Both the position numbers and the translations under genes were made by a program. Of a stretch of DNA of 64,000 bases, positions 1-9,376 are shown in pieces. Positions within the stretch are counted from its first letter, which is position 1. Every line of letters starts with the position of its first letter. Below the pieces are notes generated by a model that saw only the letters and a list, made by a program, of their open reading frames with translations, did no database searches and had not been told where the DNA came from. Source of the stretch: Thermogutta terrifontis (GTDB lineage Bacteria; Planctomycetota; Planctomycetia; Pirellulales; Thermoguttaceae); assembly GCF_002277955.1 (NCBI RefSeq), contig NZ_CP018477.1, forward strand, positions 2,439,206-2,503,205, written 5' to 3'.

Positions 1-926
1 AGACAGGGGATGCCCAAGGCCGTACTCTCTTCCTGCAACCCTCCTGAATCAGTGATCACCACCTTGGCCTGCGAGGTTAATGAAAGAAACTCCAAGTATC
101 CTAGTGGTGGTAATGCCCAGATCCTTCGACGTCCTGTTCCCTGGCCGTCCAGGAGGTGCCCTAACCCGAATGCCTCAATCCTGTGCCGTGTGCGGGGGTG
201 AATCGGAAAGACTACGGGAAGCTCGGCCGCCACTTCTGCGAGAACCTCCAGGAGACCTGAGAGCGTCTCGGCGTGGTCCACGTTGCTCGGCCGATGAAGC
301 GTCACCACTGCGTATCTGCCGACTGGGAGTCCCAAACGCTGCGGGGTGCCAACTTCTCGGGCGCGCGGCAGAAGAGCCAGCAGCGTATCGATCATCACGT
401 TGCCGACGAGGTGAATTTGCTCCTCGGGATGCCCCTCCCGGACGAGGTTCTCCACACCGGACGGCTCAGAGACGAATAGCATGTCCGCGACTGCGTCGGT
501 CACGATGCGATTGATTTCCTCCGGCATGGAGCGGTCGAAGCTCCGCAGCCCCGCTTCAACATGAGCCACCGGAATCCCCAGCTTGATGGCCGCAAGGGCC
601 GCTGCCATTGTTGAGTTCACGTCGCCCACCACAATGACGCGGTCAAATTTTCGGCCGTCGGGCGTGCCCGCCAGGAGCACTTCCTCCATTTTTTCCAGAA
701 TTCTTGCGGTTTGCTGGGCATGTGTCCCCGAACCAACGTTGAGATGCACATCCGGTCGCGGCATCTCCAAATCCTGAAAAAACACGTCGCTCAGTTGTGG
801 ATCGTAGTGCTGACCGGTGTGAATCAGAACGGGACGAATCTGGGAGTACGCCCGCAATGCCCGCAAGATCGGGGCCATCTTCATGAAATTCGGTCGCGCA
901 CCGACAACGCAGGCAAAAACCTTCAT
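1..926 (-). CDS. wecB: UDP-N-acetylglucosamine 2-epimerase (non-hydrolysing), C-terminus cut by window edge
   Basis: This enzyme interconverts UDP-GlcNAc and UDP-ManNAc, supplying ManNAc units for surface polysaccharide. The frame opens with ATG at 926 (MKVFACVVGARPNFMKMAP) and stays open to the window edge, about 308 codons of a family usually near 370. Family hallmarks read in order: GARPNFMK at the N-terminus, HTGQHYD, GDVNST, the HVEAGLRS motif, HPRTR, and TDSGGLQEE near the edge. It is the last gene visible in the leftward polysaccharide block, 169 bp beyond the heparinase-like gene. The next step to ManNAcA would need a WecC dehydrogenase, which is not in the window. The identification is firm; only the final ~60 residues are unseen. 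Confidence 0.93.
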   Translation of the reverse strand, partial: MKVFACVVGARPNFMKMAPILRALRAYSQIRPVLIHTGQHYDPQLSDVFFQDLEMPRPDVHLNVGSGTHAQQTARILEKMEEVLLAGTPDGRKFDRVIVVGDVNSTMAAALAAIKLGIPVAHVEAGLRSFDRSMPEEINRIVTDAVADMLFVSEPSGVENLVREGHPEEQIHLVGNVMIDTLLALLPRAREVGTPQRLGLPVGRYAVVTLHRPSNVDHAETLSGLLEVLAEVAAELPVVFPIHPRTRHRIEAFGLGHLLDGQGTGRRRIWALPPLGYLEFLSLTSQAKVVITDSGGLQEESTALGIPC

Positions 927-1095
927 CGTCACCCCGTTTGTCTCAGCAAGTCCATAAATAAAGTTCCACTTCAGTCGCTAGGAAACCTACCTTGCGGAAT
1001 AGCCACGATCAAGACCGCTGCCCAGGCCAAGATCCTCTGGAAAACAGTCCATAGAGCCCGGGTTATCAGATAATTAGGATTATAGAAATGTGATG

Positions 1096-2892
1096 TCAAT
1101 TTCTTTCTTCAAAGAAAAACACTATACACTCGTGCCCGCAATGCACGATACTTGCTGCCCTATCGCTGACAACGCATCCAGCCGATTCCACATCGTGGCT
1201 ACGGATTTGCCAAATGAGGACGTTGGGCGTGGTTCCTTCCAGCACCAGTTCGTGGGCCGATTCTTTCACACCAAACTGGGGAAAATAATTTGCCGTTCCA
1301 TGCTTCCAGGTGTGCCCCGAAGCCGATCCGGGCTCGATCATCAACCGAGCCGGTGGGAGTTCCAGCAGTGCCCCGTTCTCAGAAGGACTGCAAATATTCC
1401 ACTCGCTTGGAATGTGGAGCCGACTCGCCAAGCTTGCCTGGGACCGCCCCATCACCCAATCCGCGATCAGCCATGGTCCCTTCTCGATACAGATGATCAG
1501 ACGTCTGACCTCGGGGCAACCCAGATGACGGTACGCATTGTGCGTGCACCACGCATAGTGGAAGGGCCCTGCCCGATCGCAATGCATGTTTCCCGGCCAG
1601 CCACGGCGCCCCATCCGGAAGCGTGACCAAACGTCACACTGATTTTGCCCATTGATTTCCAACGTGTTATGTGCGCGAGTACCTCGGCAATAGGCTCGTT
1701 CAGGAGAATCCTCGTAATCGTACACCCCGGCATCCACCACCAACCTTTTCCCACCCCAGGATGCCTCAAAAGTCAGCAAATCAGCATGGGCATGGGCGGG
1801 CAAGTGGTCCAGACCGACGGGACCGGCGTCGAAGATAAGGAAATTTCCACCTTCGCGATAGACCCAGTAATCGCCCACCTGGTACGACACAGCTCGCTCC
1901 GGCTCAAGGTTGGGAAAGTCCATTCTCAGTCGCGCAAACACCTGGCGAGGCGAAGGTGTTAGATCGAGTGTGCTATCGCCGAAAAGAGGGATTTGGCCGT
2001 CGGGATGGAGCACCTTTCCTAGGAATTCCGCCATCTTGGCGATTACCGCATCCAGATAATCGGGAGCACCTCCCCAGGCGGCCTGGAACGCATCTCGCAT
2101 GTCGGCGAGCGCCAGCAGAACATCGACATGGTACATGGGCGAGCGTTCAAAATGCTCTCCGGAACTGAGAATCTGTTCCTGGCACTCGCGAAAAAGCACC
2201 TTAGAGGCGGTGCGTAGCCATTCGTCGGGTTCAGACCCCGCAAAAAAAGCCCCCGCCACCGCCAGCCCCCGAAGGTTTTGAATAAGATGGTTGCCCCTCA
2301 CATCGAATTCCAGATTCTTCCTCAGCCACCGCGCCTGGGCAGACAGCGAGTCGAGCACCCGCTGCGCTAAAAGGCCTTCGGGCGGATACACAGAGAAGAG
2401 CTTAACCCAAACGGGAATGCGTCTGGAAACGACATACGGATGCCACGCGTCGGGCGAATAGGCACTTGAAGGAAGGCTGTAGCTTTCTATCCAATTACCA
2501 ATCCAATTCCAAATTTGGTGAGGTGCCGCAGGCAAGACGTCGCCCCCGCACTTGGGTAGAAAAAACTCGTGGTAGTGAAGATGAAATCGGCCAAGACGTG
2601 AGACGATCTGTCTCTCGATGACCCGCCACTCTAAGTGGAAAGAAGTATAATACTCTCGGTTGAGAAGCCGGAGCGTGATTCCGCGGTCGTTCAGCACGAG
2701 GCGGGCACCTTCGGCGACCGGCTCAGCGATTCCATCAAGCGGTCCACGGACTTCTAAACCCCTTTGGACACAAAGCCTTCGCACCAGCCCCGGCGCCCGA
2801 TGAGCCATACTCCTCGCAACAAAGCGATAAAAAATCTGTCGCGGTCGGTAGTATCGAAGGGTATGATAAAGGCGAGAGATGGTAGGCTGCAC
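1096..2892 (-). CDS. Heparinase II/III family protein
   Basis: A 598-residue protein of the heparinase II/III type. It has an N-terminal alpha-helical toroid (about residues 60-340) followed by the heparinase II/III beta-sandwich domain, with the characteristic stretch AHAHADLLTFEASWGG near residue 370 and a downstream RGTRAHNTLEING motif. Members of this family are polysaccharide lyases or epimerase-like enzymes, and the ones in EPS clusters are often cytoplasmic with no signal peptide. None is visible here: the N-terminus (MQPTISRLYHTLRYYRP) is basic and not hydrophobic. It sits 15 bp after a GT4 glycosyltransferase and upstream of wecB, so it probably acts on the polysaccharide or its precursors rather than in catabolism. 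The substrate cannot be told from sequence. Confidence 0.85.
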   Translation of the reverse strand: MQPTISRLYHTLRYYRPRQIFYRFVARSMAHRAPGLVRRLCVQRGLEVRGPLDGIAEPVAEGARLVLNDRGITLRLLNREYYTSFHLEWRVIERQIVSRLGRFHLHYHEFFLPKCGGDVLPAAPHQIWNWIGNWIESYSLPSSAYSPDAWHPYVVSRRIPVWVKLFSVYPPEGLLAQRVLDSLSAQARWLRKNLEFDVRGNHLIQNLRGLAVAGAFFAGSEPDEWLRTASKVLFRECQEQILSSGEHFERSPMYHVDVLLALADMRDAFQAAWGGAPDYLDAVIAKMAEFLGKVLHPDGQIPLFGDSTLDLTPSPRQVFARLRMDFPNLEPERAVSYQVGDYWVYREGGNFLIFDAGPVGLDHLPAHAHADLLTFEASWGGKRLVVDAGVYDYEDSPERAYCRGTRAHNTLEINGQNQCDVWSRFRMGRRGWPGNMHCDRAGPFHYAWCTHNAYRHLGCPEVRRLIICIEKGPWLIADWVMGRSQASLASRLHIPSEWNICSPSENGALLELPPARLMIEPGSASGHTWKHGTANYFPQFGVKESAHELVLEGTTPNVLIWQIRSHDVESAGCVVSDRAASIVHCGHECIVFFFEERN

Positions 2893-2907
2893 AACAGGTG
2901 GGGCTTA

Positions 2908-4209
2908 TTACTGACCAGCCCGTGTGAAGCAGGGAGATTCCAGACGTGTACCCCGGGAATCCTGAGCACACTTTGCCATGCCCGCCGATTCGCAAACGAC
3001 GTTGAGCATTTTTTCCGCGAGAGCGTCTCGGGAATAGTTCTGCTGGAGATATTCGCGCACACGTTGCGGATAGTCCGCAGGAAAGAAATTGCCCGCGCGA
3101 AGTTTTTCAATGCACGCCAGCAGCGACTCGGCCGATTCCGGTTCCATTGCCACCCCTGCCCCAGCCTCTTCGACAATTCGCAACGCTTCGCCGCGGACGC
3201 CCATGATGATCGGCTTGCCCATCGCCATCATCTCGAAAATCTTGCTGGGAATGACCGTCTCAAACAGTTCCGTCTTGCGGAGATGGACCAAACAGGCGTC
3301 AGCACTGGCGATGACCCGGGGCATCTCCTCTTTCGGCAACCGACCAGTGAAGATGACCCTGCCGTCCAGGCCCCGCCGCCGCGCTTCGTGTTCCAGTTCT
3401 TCTTTTCTGGCCCCCTCCCCTACCAGCCAGAACACAACATCGTCACGACCACTGTCCCGCAGCTTTTCGGCGGCCTCCAGGACGACGTCCAGTCCATGGG
3501 CCATGCCGATTGTGCCCACGTAAGCGCAGACGAATTTCCCCTCTCCGTTCCATCGACGGCGGAGCTCGCTGTCGACTGGCTGGGGGCAAAAACGTTCCAA
3601 ATCCACGCCGTTCATCACGACGGAAATCCGCTCCGGAATGTTGACCTTTTCAAGGATTTTCCTGCGATAGCCTTCACCCACTGCCACAATATGGTCGGCC
3701 GAGCGATACATAACTCTCTCGAGAAACTGTAAGAATCGTAAGATCGGTCGAAACCGGATGGCCCCGACGGTTTCAATCGACTCCGGCCAGATATCGCGGA
3801 TTTCCAGCACAAACGGCCGCCGCCGCAGTCGCGAAAGGATCACCCCGGCCCAGCCGCAAAAGAATTGTGGGCTGGTGGCGACGATGATGTCAGGGCTTTC
3901 GACCCACAGGCCCGCAAGGACACTACTTAACATATATGAGAGGTAGTTGATGATTCGTCTCACTGTTCCCGCGTTGGGAGCGAGGTAGGTCCACACCCGG
4001 ATTACCTCGATTCCGTCTATCAATTCCCGCTGAGGTCGGAGCCTGTTTTTGTAGCCAGGAAAGAGAATGCCGGTGGGACAGTTTGGATTGCAGGTGATGA
4101 CGGTAACCCGGTGTCCTGCCCGAACCCACCGCACAGCATGTTCATAGGTGCGGCTGGCCGGAGCGTTCACTTCCGGCGGGAAATAATGAGTGAGAAACAA
4201 AATGTGCAT
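2908..4209 (-). CDS. GT4 glycosyltransferase (WbuB-like)
   Basis: A 433-residue GT-B fold retaining glycosyltransferase. The N-terminus (MHILFLTHYFPPEVNAPASR, then GHRVTVITCNPNCPTG) is typical of WbuB-like amino-sugar transferases. The GT4 donor-binding half begins near residue 220 (VCAYVGTIGMAHGLDVVLEA), with GRLPKEEMP and the E-x7-E-type region ETVIPSKIFEMMAMGKPIIM near residue 330. It would add one sugar to the lipid-linked repeat unit on the cytoplasmic face of the membrane. It follows the SDR epimerase gene by 27 bp. The sugar specificity is unknown; the WbuB resemblance hints at a deoxy-amino sugar but is only suggestive. Confidence 0.9.
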   Translation of the reverse strand: MHILFLTHYFPPEVNAPASRTYEHAVRWVRAGHRVTVITCNPNCPTGILFPGYKNRLRPQRELIDGIEVIRVWTYLAPNAGTVRRIINYLSYMLSSVLAGLWVESPDIIVATSPQFFCGWAGVILSRLRRRPFVLEIRDIWPESIETVGAIRFRPILRFLQFLERVMYRSADHIVAVGEGYRRKILEKVNIPERISVVMNGVDLERFCPQPVDSELRRRWNGEGKFVCAYVGTIGMAHGLDVVLEAAEKLRDSGRDDVVFWLVGEGARKEELEHEARRRGLDGRVIFTGRLPKEEMPRVIASADACLVHLRKTELFETVIPSKIFEMMAMGKPIIMGVRGEALRIVEEAGAGVAMEPESAESLLACIEKLRAGNFFPADYPQRVREYLQQNYSRDALAEKMLNVVCESAGMAKCAQDSRGTRLESPCFTRAGQ

Positions 4210-4236
4210 AGTCCGGCAAATATGCCCACTTGGTCG

Positions 4237-5232
4237 CTACCGCGTTATTCCTGCGCGTAGGCTCAAACCAAGCTTGTTCGCATAGTACTCCACAATATCG
4301 CGAATAATATCATCAAGCGAATAGCGAGGTCGGTAGCCGATGGCTTTTTCGATCTTCGTCAAATCAGGAACGCGGCGCTGCATGTCCTCGAAGTCAGCCC
4401 CGTAAGCTTCTTCAAATGGAATATAGCGAATTTGCGAGCGGCTTCCTGTAATATTGATCACCCGCTCTGCCAGTTCCCTAATAGACACTTCCTCCCGGTT
4501 GCCTACGTTGAACACCTGCCCCCTGGCTTCCGGCAATTCCATGAGCTTCACCAGTGCTCCCACGGCGTCCTTCACATGGCAAAAGCAACGCGTCTGACTG
4601 CCGTCACCATACACCGTCAGCGGCTCCTCCTTGAGCGCCTGCTGCACAAAACGGGGCAGTACCATCCCGTATTGCCCGGACTGCCGCGGTCCCACCGTGT
4701 TAAACAGTCGCACGATCACCACGGGCATCCGCGAATGGTGCCAGTAGGCCATGGCCAAAAACTCATCGAGGGCTTTAGAGCAGGCATATCCCCAGCGGCG
4801 ACGGTAGGAGGGGCCGATGACCAGGTCGTCATCTTCTGAAAATGGGACCTTGGTGGATTTGCCGTACACCTCGGAGGTCGATGTAATTAGGACCGGCTTG
4901 CGATATCGGGAACATGCCTTCATCACCACTGAGGTGCCGTGGACGATTGTTTCAATCGTGCGGACCGGCTGTTCCACGATCAATCGCACCCCGACCGCGG
5001 ATGCCAGGTGGTAGACCCGATCAGCCTTGGCCACGCACTCGCGGACGATGCCTTCATCAGCGATGTCGGCACAGACAAGTTCAAACAGCGGGTGGCCTTC
5101 CAGGTGCGCGACATTTTCATGGCGTCCCGTGGAAAAATCATCGAGCACCGTCACGGAATGGCCACTGGCAATCAGGGCATCGCACAAATGAGAACCGATA
5201 AACCCCGCACCACCGGTAATGAGGATACGCAT
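4237..5232 (-). CDS. NAD-dependent nucleotide-sugar epimerase/dehydratase (SDR)
   Basis: A 331-residue extended short-chain dehydrogenase acting on a nucleotide sugar. The Rossmann glycine motif GGAGFIG lies at residues 7-13, followed by VLDDFSTG; the catalytic Ser-Thr region TSTSEVYG is near residue 119 and the Tyr-x3-Lys pair is Y149/K153 (GYACSK). GPRQSGQYGMVLPRFV and the DAVGALV segment match UDP-glucose 4-epimerase and UDP-glucuronate decarboxylase relatives. It lies between two GT4 genes, 14 bp after the upstream one. The reaction could be a 4-epimerisation or a decarboxylation to UDP-xylose; the motifs do not decide, so no gene symbol is given. Confidence 0.88.
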   Translation of the reverse strand: MRILITGGAGFIGSHLCDALIASGHSVTVLDDFSTGRHENVAHLEGHPLFELVCADIADEGIVRECVAKADRVYHLASAVGVRLIVEQPVRTIETIVHGTSVVMKACSRYRKPVLITSTSEVYGKSTKVPFSEDDDLVIGPSYRRRWGYACSKALDEFLAMAYWHHSRMPVVIVRLFNTVGPRQSGQYGMVLPRFVQQALKEEPLTVYGDGSQTRCFCHVKDAVGALVKLMELPEARGQVFNVGNREEVSIRELAERVINITGSRSQIRYIPFEEAYGADFEDMQRRVPDLTKIEKAIGYRPRYSLDDIIRDIVEYYANKLGLSLRAGITR

Positions 5233-5246
5233 GTTATATCTCGCAA

Positions 5247-6449
5247 TCAGTTCTTAAGGTCAGGAAATATCACCTGTTTGTTCAAACCGTCCTCTTTCAA
5301 TATAGCTCGAACCAACCCCACGAGGTTAGACGCCACAACCGGGTGACGCATCCTCTGGTAGACAGGTTCCCAAATTTGGTGCACCCTGTTTTTGTCGGGC
5401 CGCTTCAACAAATAATCTCTCATAGCCTCGGCCAGAGAATGAGGATCCTCCGGGGCAACAACTCTTCCAACCTGATCATCGTTGATCACGTCGGGATAGC
5501 AGCCGACCAAGTTCGAGACCACCACCGGCAACCCCGACGCCAGCGCCTCCATAACCACTACCCCCCAGGGTTCTGTCCGGGAGGGGAGGACAAAAAGGTC
5601 TGCAGCACAGTAAAACCTTGGCAAATCTTTCGGCTGCTGAAATCCAACGAAATGAACGCGATCGTTCACACGGAGCCGAGCCGCCTGCTCTTCCAGCTTC
5701 GTCCGTTCTGGGCCATCACCGGCGATCAAAAGCTGACTGGGCACATTTTGAACCACCCGCGCGAAGGCTTCCAACAGGATGTCCACACCCTTTTTATTAA
5801 TGAGCCGCCCCACGAAAAGAACCACAGGCTCGTTTCCCAAATTCATACTTTCACGAATAACCTGCCGATTTGGGTAAAGAGCAAAAGCTGTGTGGCGAAG
5901 AGAGTCCAAATCAGGCGAGTTCGGAACAAATGCACAACGATCAGCCCGTCCACCGTATGAGATGAGGTATTCCCGCGCTAGTTGCCCTGTCGGAAGAATT
6001 CCGGCAGCCCCACCAACAACCCATCGGACAAGCGGTGTTTTTAGGGTCTTCCGGTACCGGGCCCGCTTCAAGCCGTGAAAACTTTCGCACATCACAAGAT
6101 ACGGGATCCGCTTTTTTCTCGCGTACCACGCCGCAGCCAGCATGGTGAAGTGGTTGTATCCACCGAGAATGATCGCATCATACCGCTTCGCACGCAGTTT
6201 CTTCAGAATCGACGGGTTCCAGTAGCCATTATGCTGGCCCAACCATGCGCGGCCGGGAAGTACCTCTGCATGGAACCTAAATGGCCAGTCGATCTCCCAT
6301 GGCCGATCATCGCCCTTGGCGTAACAGTAAAACACGTCCAGCTCAACGCCTGGTTGCTCGGCGACCGTATTCCAAAATGGATCGCGGTACGGCGTCGGCT
6401 GAGGTGTGACGACACAGAGGCTGATTTTCGAGCGATCAGAATATTCCAT
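5247..6449 (-). CDS. GT4 glycosyltransferase
   Basis: A 400-residue GT-B glycosyltransferase. The acceptor half starts with SLCVVTPQPTPYRDPFW and carries ILGGYNHFTMLAAAWYARK; the donor half begins near residue 205 (VVLFVGRLINKKGVDILLEA) and has the nucleotide-sugar motif PSRTEPWGVVVMEALASGLP near residue 310 with both conserved glutamates. It lies 9 bp after the GT2 gene and 14 bp before the SDR gene, inside the polysaccharide assembly run. A cytoplasmic, membrane-associated sugar transferase is expected; donor and acceptor are unknown. Confidence 0.9.
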   Translation of the reverse strand: MEYSDRSKISLCVVTPQPTPYRDPFWNTVAEQPGVELDVFYCYAKGDDRPWEIDWPFRFHAEVLPGRAWLGQHNGYWNPSILKKLRAKRYDAIILGGYNHFTMLAAAWYARKKRIPYLVMCESFHGLKRARYRKTLKTPLVRWVVGGAAGILPTGQLAREYLISYGGRADRCAFVPNSPDLDSLRHTAFALYPNRQVIRESMNLGNEPVVLFVGRLINKKGVDILLEAFARVVQNVPSQLLIAGDGPERTKLEEQAARLRVNDRVHFVGFQQPKDLPRFYCAADLFVLPSRTEPWGVVVMEALASGLPVVVSNLVGCYPDVINDDQVGRVVAPEDPHSLAEAMRDYLLKRPDKNRVHQIWEPVYQRMRHPVVASNLVGLVRAILKEDGLNKQVIFPDLKN

Positions 6450-6458
6450 CGGTTGGTA

Positions 6459-7460
6459 TTAAAGCTGTCTATTATCGTTGTCTATAGAACTAGATGAATT
6501 ACAGGAGTTGCTCGTTGTATTCACTCCAGCAACTGCCGCCATCAATACCTCCCGAATGGAATACTGTGGCTGTTTATTAATGTTCAGATGTATCCTTCCA
6601 AGGTATTCACCAATAATCCCCAAAGCGAGCAATTGTAACCCGCCGAGAAATAATACCGCCACGATCAGCGACGCATAGCCAGGGACGGCGATATTCCCAA
6701 CGATCTTCTGGACAAAATAATATAGCCCCAGAACCAGGCCAGCAAGAGCCACCACAAACCCGGTGGCCGAGACTATTTGAAGTGGCAAAAGCGAAAAATT
6801 CGTAAAAAGGTTCATCGCCAGAGTAAAGAGCTTGGCGAAATTATAGCCCGATTGGCCGAGCTTCCTCGGCCGATGCTCAACCTCAATTTGTGCGATCCGA
6901 TCCGTGTTCCAAGCGAGCAGTCCATCAATGTAAGTGTAATTCAGGTCATAGGAAAGAATCGCCTCCACCACCTGCCGCCGCATGACCCGAAACGCACTGG
7001 GAGTCACGTGTGTACGAAACACCAGCTTATAAAACGTCACCACAATCCAGGACCCCAGGTTGCGCCATGGCGCGTGGCTGCGCTCACGAGGAACCCCATA
7101 AACGACATCCGCCCCCGTTTGCTCAATGGCCCGAAGTAGCTTCGGGATTTCCTCCGGTGGATGCTGCCCATCATCGTCCATGGTGATGATGTAATCCCCC
7201 TTTGCATGCCGAAGCCCACACATGATTGCATTGTGTTGGCCGAAATTGCGCATCAATTGAATGGCCTTAATCACGTTCGGTCGCTCTTGGTGTATGCGAT
7301 GGAGGATTGACCAAGTCTCGTCGGGACTGCCATCGTCTACCAGAATGATTTCGAAGGCGATCCCGGCCTCTGCCAGAATTCTTACAACCCCCTCGACAAC
7401 CTGCTGAACGGTGTTTACCCCACAATAGACGGGAATAACCACCGAAATAGAGGGCATCAT
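6459..7460 (-). CDS. GT2 membrane glycosyltransferase (ArnC/GtrB-like)
   Basis: A 333-residue GT2 protein with a polyprenyl-phosphate glycosyltransferase layout. The catalytic domain starts PSISVVIPVYCG, with VDDGSPDETW and the DxD-type MDDDGQHPPEEIPKLL near residue 95. Two C-terminal membrane segments follow (about residues 230-255 and 265-290). Relatives such as ArnC and GtrB move a sugar onto undecaprenyl phosphate for use outside the membrane. The start at 7460 is chosen because its ATGA overlaps the stop of the upstream acetyltransferase; a further in-frame start at 7502 would overlap that gene by 46 bp. Such enzymes often pair with a flippase or a GT-C enzyme; the GT87 protein three genes upstream is a possible partner. 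Confidence 0.9.
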   Translation of the reverse strand: MMPSISVVIPVYCGVNTVQQVVEGVVRILAEAGIAFEIILVDDGSPDETWSILHRIHQERPNVIKAIQLMRNFGQHNAIMCGLRHAKGDYIITMDDDGQHPPEEIPKLLRAIEQTGADVVYGVPRERSHAPWRNLGSWIVVTFYKLVFRTHVTPSAFRVMRRQVVEAILSYDLNYTYIDGLLAWNTDRIAQIEVEHRPRKLGQSGYNFAKLFTLAMNLFTNFSLLPLQIVSATGFVVALAGLVLGLYYFVQKIVGNIAVPGYASLIVAVLFLGGLQLLALGIIGEYLGRIHLNINKQPQYSIREVLMAAVAGVNTTSNSCNSSSSIDNDNRQL

Positions 7461-8224
7461 GCCATTGTGTTCCACGACGGCGGTTTCAGCCACACGTGCC
7501 ACACCCGAGAGCGAGCCAGTTCTTTGTATCCGGACGAGCGATACAAACCAAGAGCCGGCTCATTATGCCCCTGAGTTGCAACCGTGATTTTATCACCGCC
7601 AGTTGCTGCCACGTAGCTTTCCGCGGCGCGAACCAGTCGCGATCCAATTCCTTTTCCTCGAACCTCCGGTCTAACGGCAATGAGCGTGATTCTTCCAGCC
7701 CTTTCCTGCCGTCGAACCGAAACAAATCCCATAATCCGAGTATCGCTCAAATAACCAAAGCTTGCGTCTGCGAGGATGCCCCGGAGGCTGTTTTCCGCCC
7801 AAATGCGAAAAAGTCTTTCTCCAATCGTTCGAGGAATCATCGGGTCGCACATAAAGCGCGAATGTGAGCCCGCAATAACCCCCAATTCCGAGATTTCTTC
7901 AACATTACAATTAATTTCGGTAAGTGCCACGATACTTTCACGCTCTTCACGGAGATTAGGAGCATCCGTCAGCCCTTTTTCAAGTTCCACACGCTGGCAT
8001 GTAAATACGCTGATGACATTATTGAGAATACTGGCTGGTGGGGCTGCGTTGGGCGGAGCGAAGACATAAAGAAGCGTCACATTGATCTTTCGGGCATCGG
8101 CAATGGCCTCAGCAATCTCGCTCAGATTCCCTGACCAGTCCGTCCGCGCGACCGGGAATCCGAAAAAGTCACTATCCCATTCCAGCACAACGGGTGTCAT
8201 GAAACTCCGCAGCCAATTTGCCAA
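7457..8224 (-). CDS. GNAT N-acetyltransferase, WecD/RffC-like
   Basis: A 255-residue acetyl-CoA-dependent acetyltransferase. It opens with VLEWDSDFFGFPVARTD, matching the start of enterobacterial WecD (RffC), which N-acetylates dTDP-4-amino-4,6-dideoxygalactose. The GNAT acetyl-CoA loop is at about residues 185-200 (AVRPEVRGKGIGSRLVRAAE), and the NEPALGLYRSSGYKE segment follows. It lies directly after wecE (3 bp gap), the aminotransferase that would make its substrate, so an N-acetyl step in dTDP-Fuc4NAc synthesis is a good inference. An alternative start (MTPVVLEW, 8200) would remove eight residues. The specificity for Fuc4N is inferred from context, not proven by any residue. Confidence 0.85.
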   Translation of the reverse strand: MANWLRSFMTPVVLEWDSDFFGFPVARTDWSGNLSEIAEAIADARKINVTLLYVFAPPNAAPPASILNNVISVFTCQRVELEKGLTDAPNLREERESIVALTEINCNVEEISELGVIAGSHSRFMCDPMIPRTIGERLFRIWAENSLRGILADASFGYLSDTRIMGFVSVRRQERAGRITLIAVRPEVRGKGIGSRLVRAAESYVAATGGDKITVATQGHNEPALGLYRSSGYKELARSRVWHVWLKPPSWNTMA

Positions 8225-8227
8225 TCA

Positions 8228-9376
8228 CTATGCAGAAATAGATGCAGACTCTCGACAAAACGCATTGACTAGATTCACAACCCGTTGCTGCTGTTCCATC
8301 GAGAGTTCGTGAAACATGGGCAGCCTTATCACGCGGGATGCTAGATCTTCCGTCAAAGGCAAATCCCCTAACCTATATCCTAATCGGCTCCCCATGGGCG
8401 ATGAATGGAGCGGCACGTAATGGAAGATGGCAAGGACGCCATGATCGCAAAGGTACCGCAACATTTCGTCCCGTTCCTCCCCTGTCCGCGCGAGAATATA
8501 GAATAAATGATAATTGCTTTGACAGTCCGCCGGTATGTGCGGCAGTCCCAGCAACCCGGCCTCTGCAAGAGGGCGAAGAGCAGCCCGATAGTACTCGTAA
8601 ATCTCCCGTCGGCGGCTGGTGATCGAGTCGAGGCACTCCAGCTGGCCCCACAAAAAGGCGGCCAGAATTTCCGCCATCACGTATGACGAACCCACATCCA
8701 CCCAGGTATATTTATCTACCTCTCCGCGGAAGAACTTCTGTCGGTTGGTGCCTTTGTCGCGGAGAATTTCTGCACGCTCGATAAACCGCTCGTCGTTGAT
8801 GCACAGGGCCCCACCCTCGCCACAGATATAATTTTTCGTCTCATGAAAGCTGTAGCACCCAAGATGCCCGATAGACCCCAGGGCACGCCCTTTATAGAAG
8901 GCATTGACTCCCTGGGCGGCATCTTCCACAACCAGTAAATTATACCGCCGGGCAATATCCATAATCGTGTCCATCTCACAGGCAACGCCCGCATAATGGA
9001 CGGGCACGATCACCCGGGTTCGCTCTGTAATGGCGGCTTCAATCTTGGTTTCGTCGATATTGAGAGTATCCGGGCGAATGTCCACAAACACCGGTTTGGC
9101 GCCGACACGCACAAAGGCGCTGGCCGTGGAGACAAACGTGTACGAGGGCATGATGACCTCGTCGCCCGGCTGAAGATCGCAAAGCATCGCGGCCAGCTCG
9201 AGGGCAGCCGTCCCGGAAGGCACCAAGAGGACCTTTTTGATACCGAAGCGTTCTTCCAGGAATCGGCTGCAGAGCTTGGTGAAATGCCCATCCGCGGCGA
9301 TATTTCCCATCGTCACCGCCTGGGCAATATAGTACAGCTCTTTCCCAGCGATAAACGGCTTATTGAAGGGGATCAT
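8228..9376 (-). CDS. wecE: dTDP-4-amino-4,6-dideoxygalactose transaminase
   Basis: A 382-residue PLP-dependent aminotransferase of the DegT/DnrJ/EryC1 family. It resembles enterobacterial WecE along its whole length: MIPFNKPFIAGKEL at the start, VLLVPSGTAALELAAML, PGDEVIMPSYTFVSTASAFV, VPVHYAGVACEMDTIM, DAAQGV, and SFHETKNYICGEGGA with the Schiff-base lysine at residue 181. It converts dTDP-4-keto-6-deoxyglucose to dTDP-4-amino-4,6-dideoxygalactose using glutamate. The start at 9376 is fixed by an ATGA overlap with the GT87 gene; the frame also extends upstream to 9418, but WecE proteins begin at MIPF. RmlA and RmlB, which supply its substrate, are not in the window. Confidence 0.94.
   Translation of the reverse strand: MIPFNKPFIAGKELYYIAQAVTMGNIAADGHFTKLCSRFLEERFGIKKVLLVPSGTAALELAAMLCDLQPGDEVIMPSYTFVSTASAFVRVGAKPVFVDIRPDTLNIDETKIEAAITERTRVIVPVHYAGVACEMDTIMDIARRYNLLVVEDAAQGVNAFYKGRALGSIGHLGCYSFHETKNYICGEGGALCINDERFIERAEILRDKGTNRQKFFRGEVDKYTWVDVGSSYVMAEILAAFLWGQLECLDSITSRRREIYEYYRAALRPLAEAGLLGLPHIPADCQSNYHLFYILARTGEERDEMLRYLCDHGVLAIFHYVPLHSSPMGSRLGYRLGDLPLTEDLASRVIRLPMFHELSMEQQQRVVNLVNAFCRESASISA

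Noticed and set aside
2764-3732. Long plus-strand open frame of 322 codons
   Set aside because: It lies opposite the ends of two clear minus-strand genes (heparinase-like and GT4), has no family signature, and its residue mix is unlike a protein.
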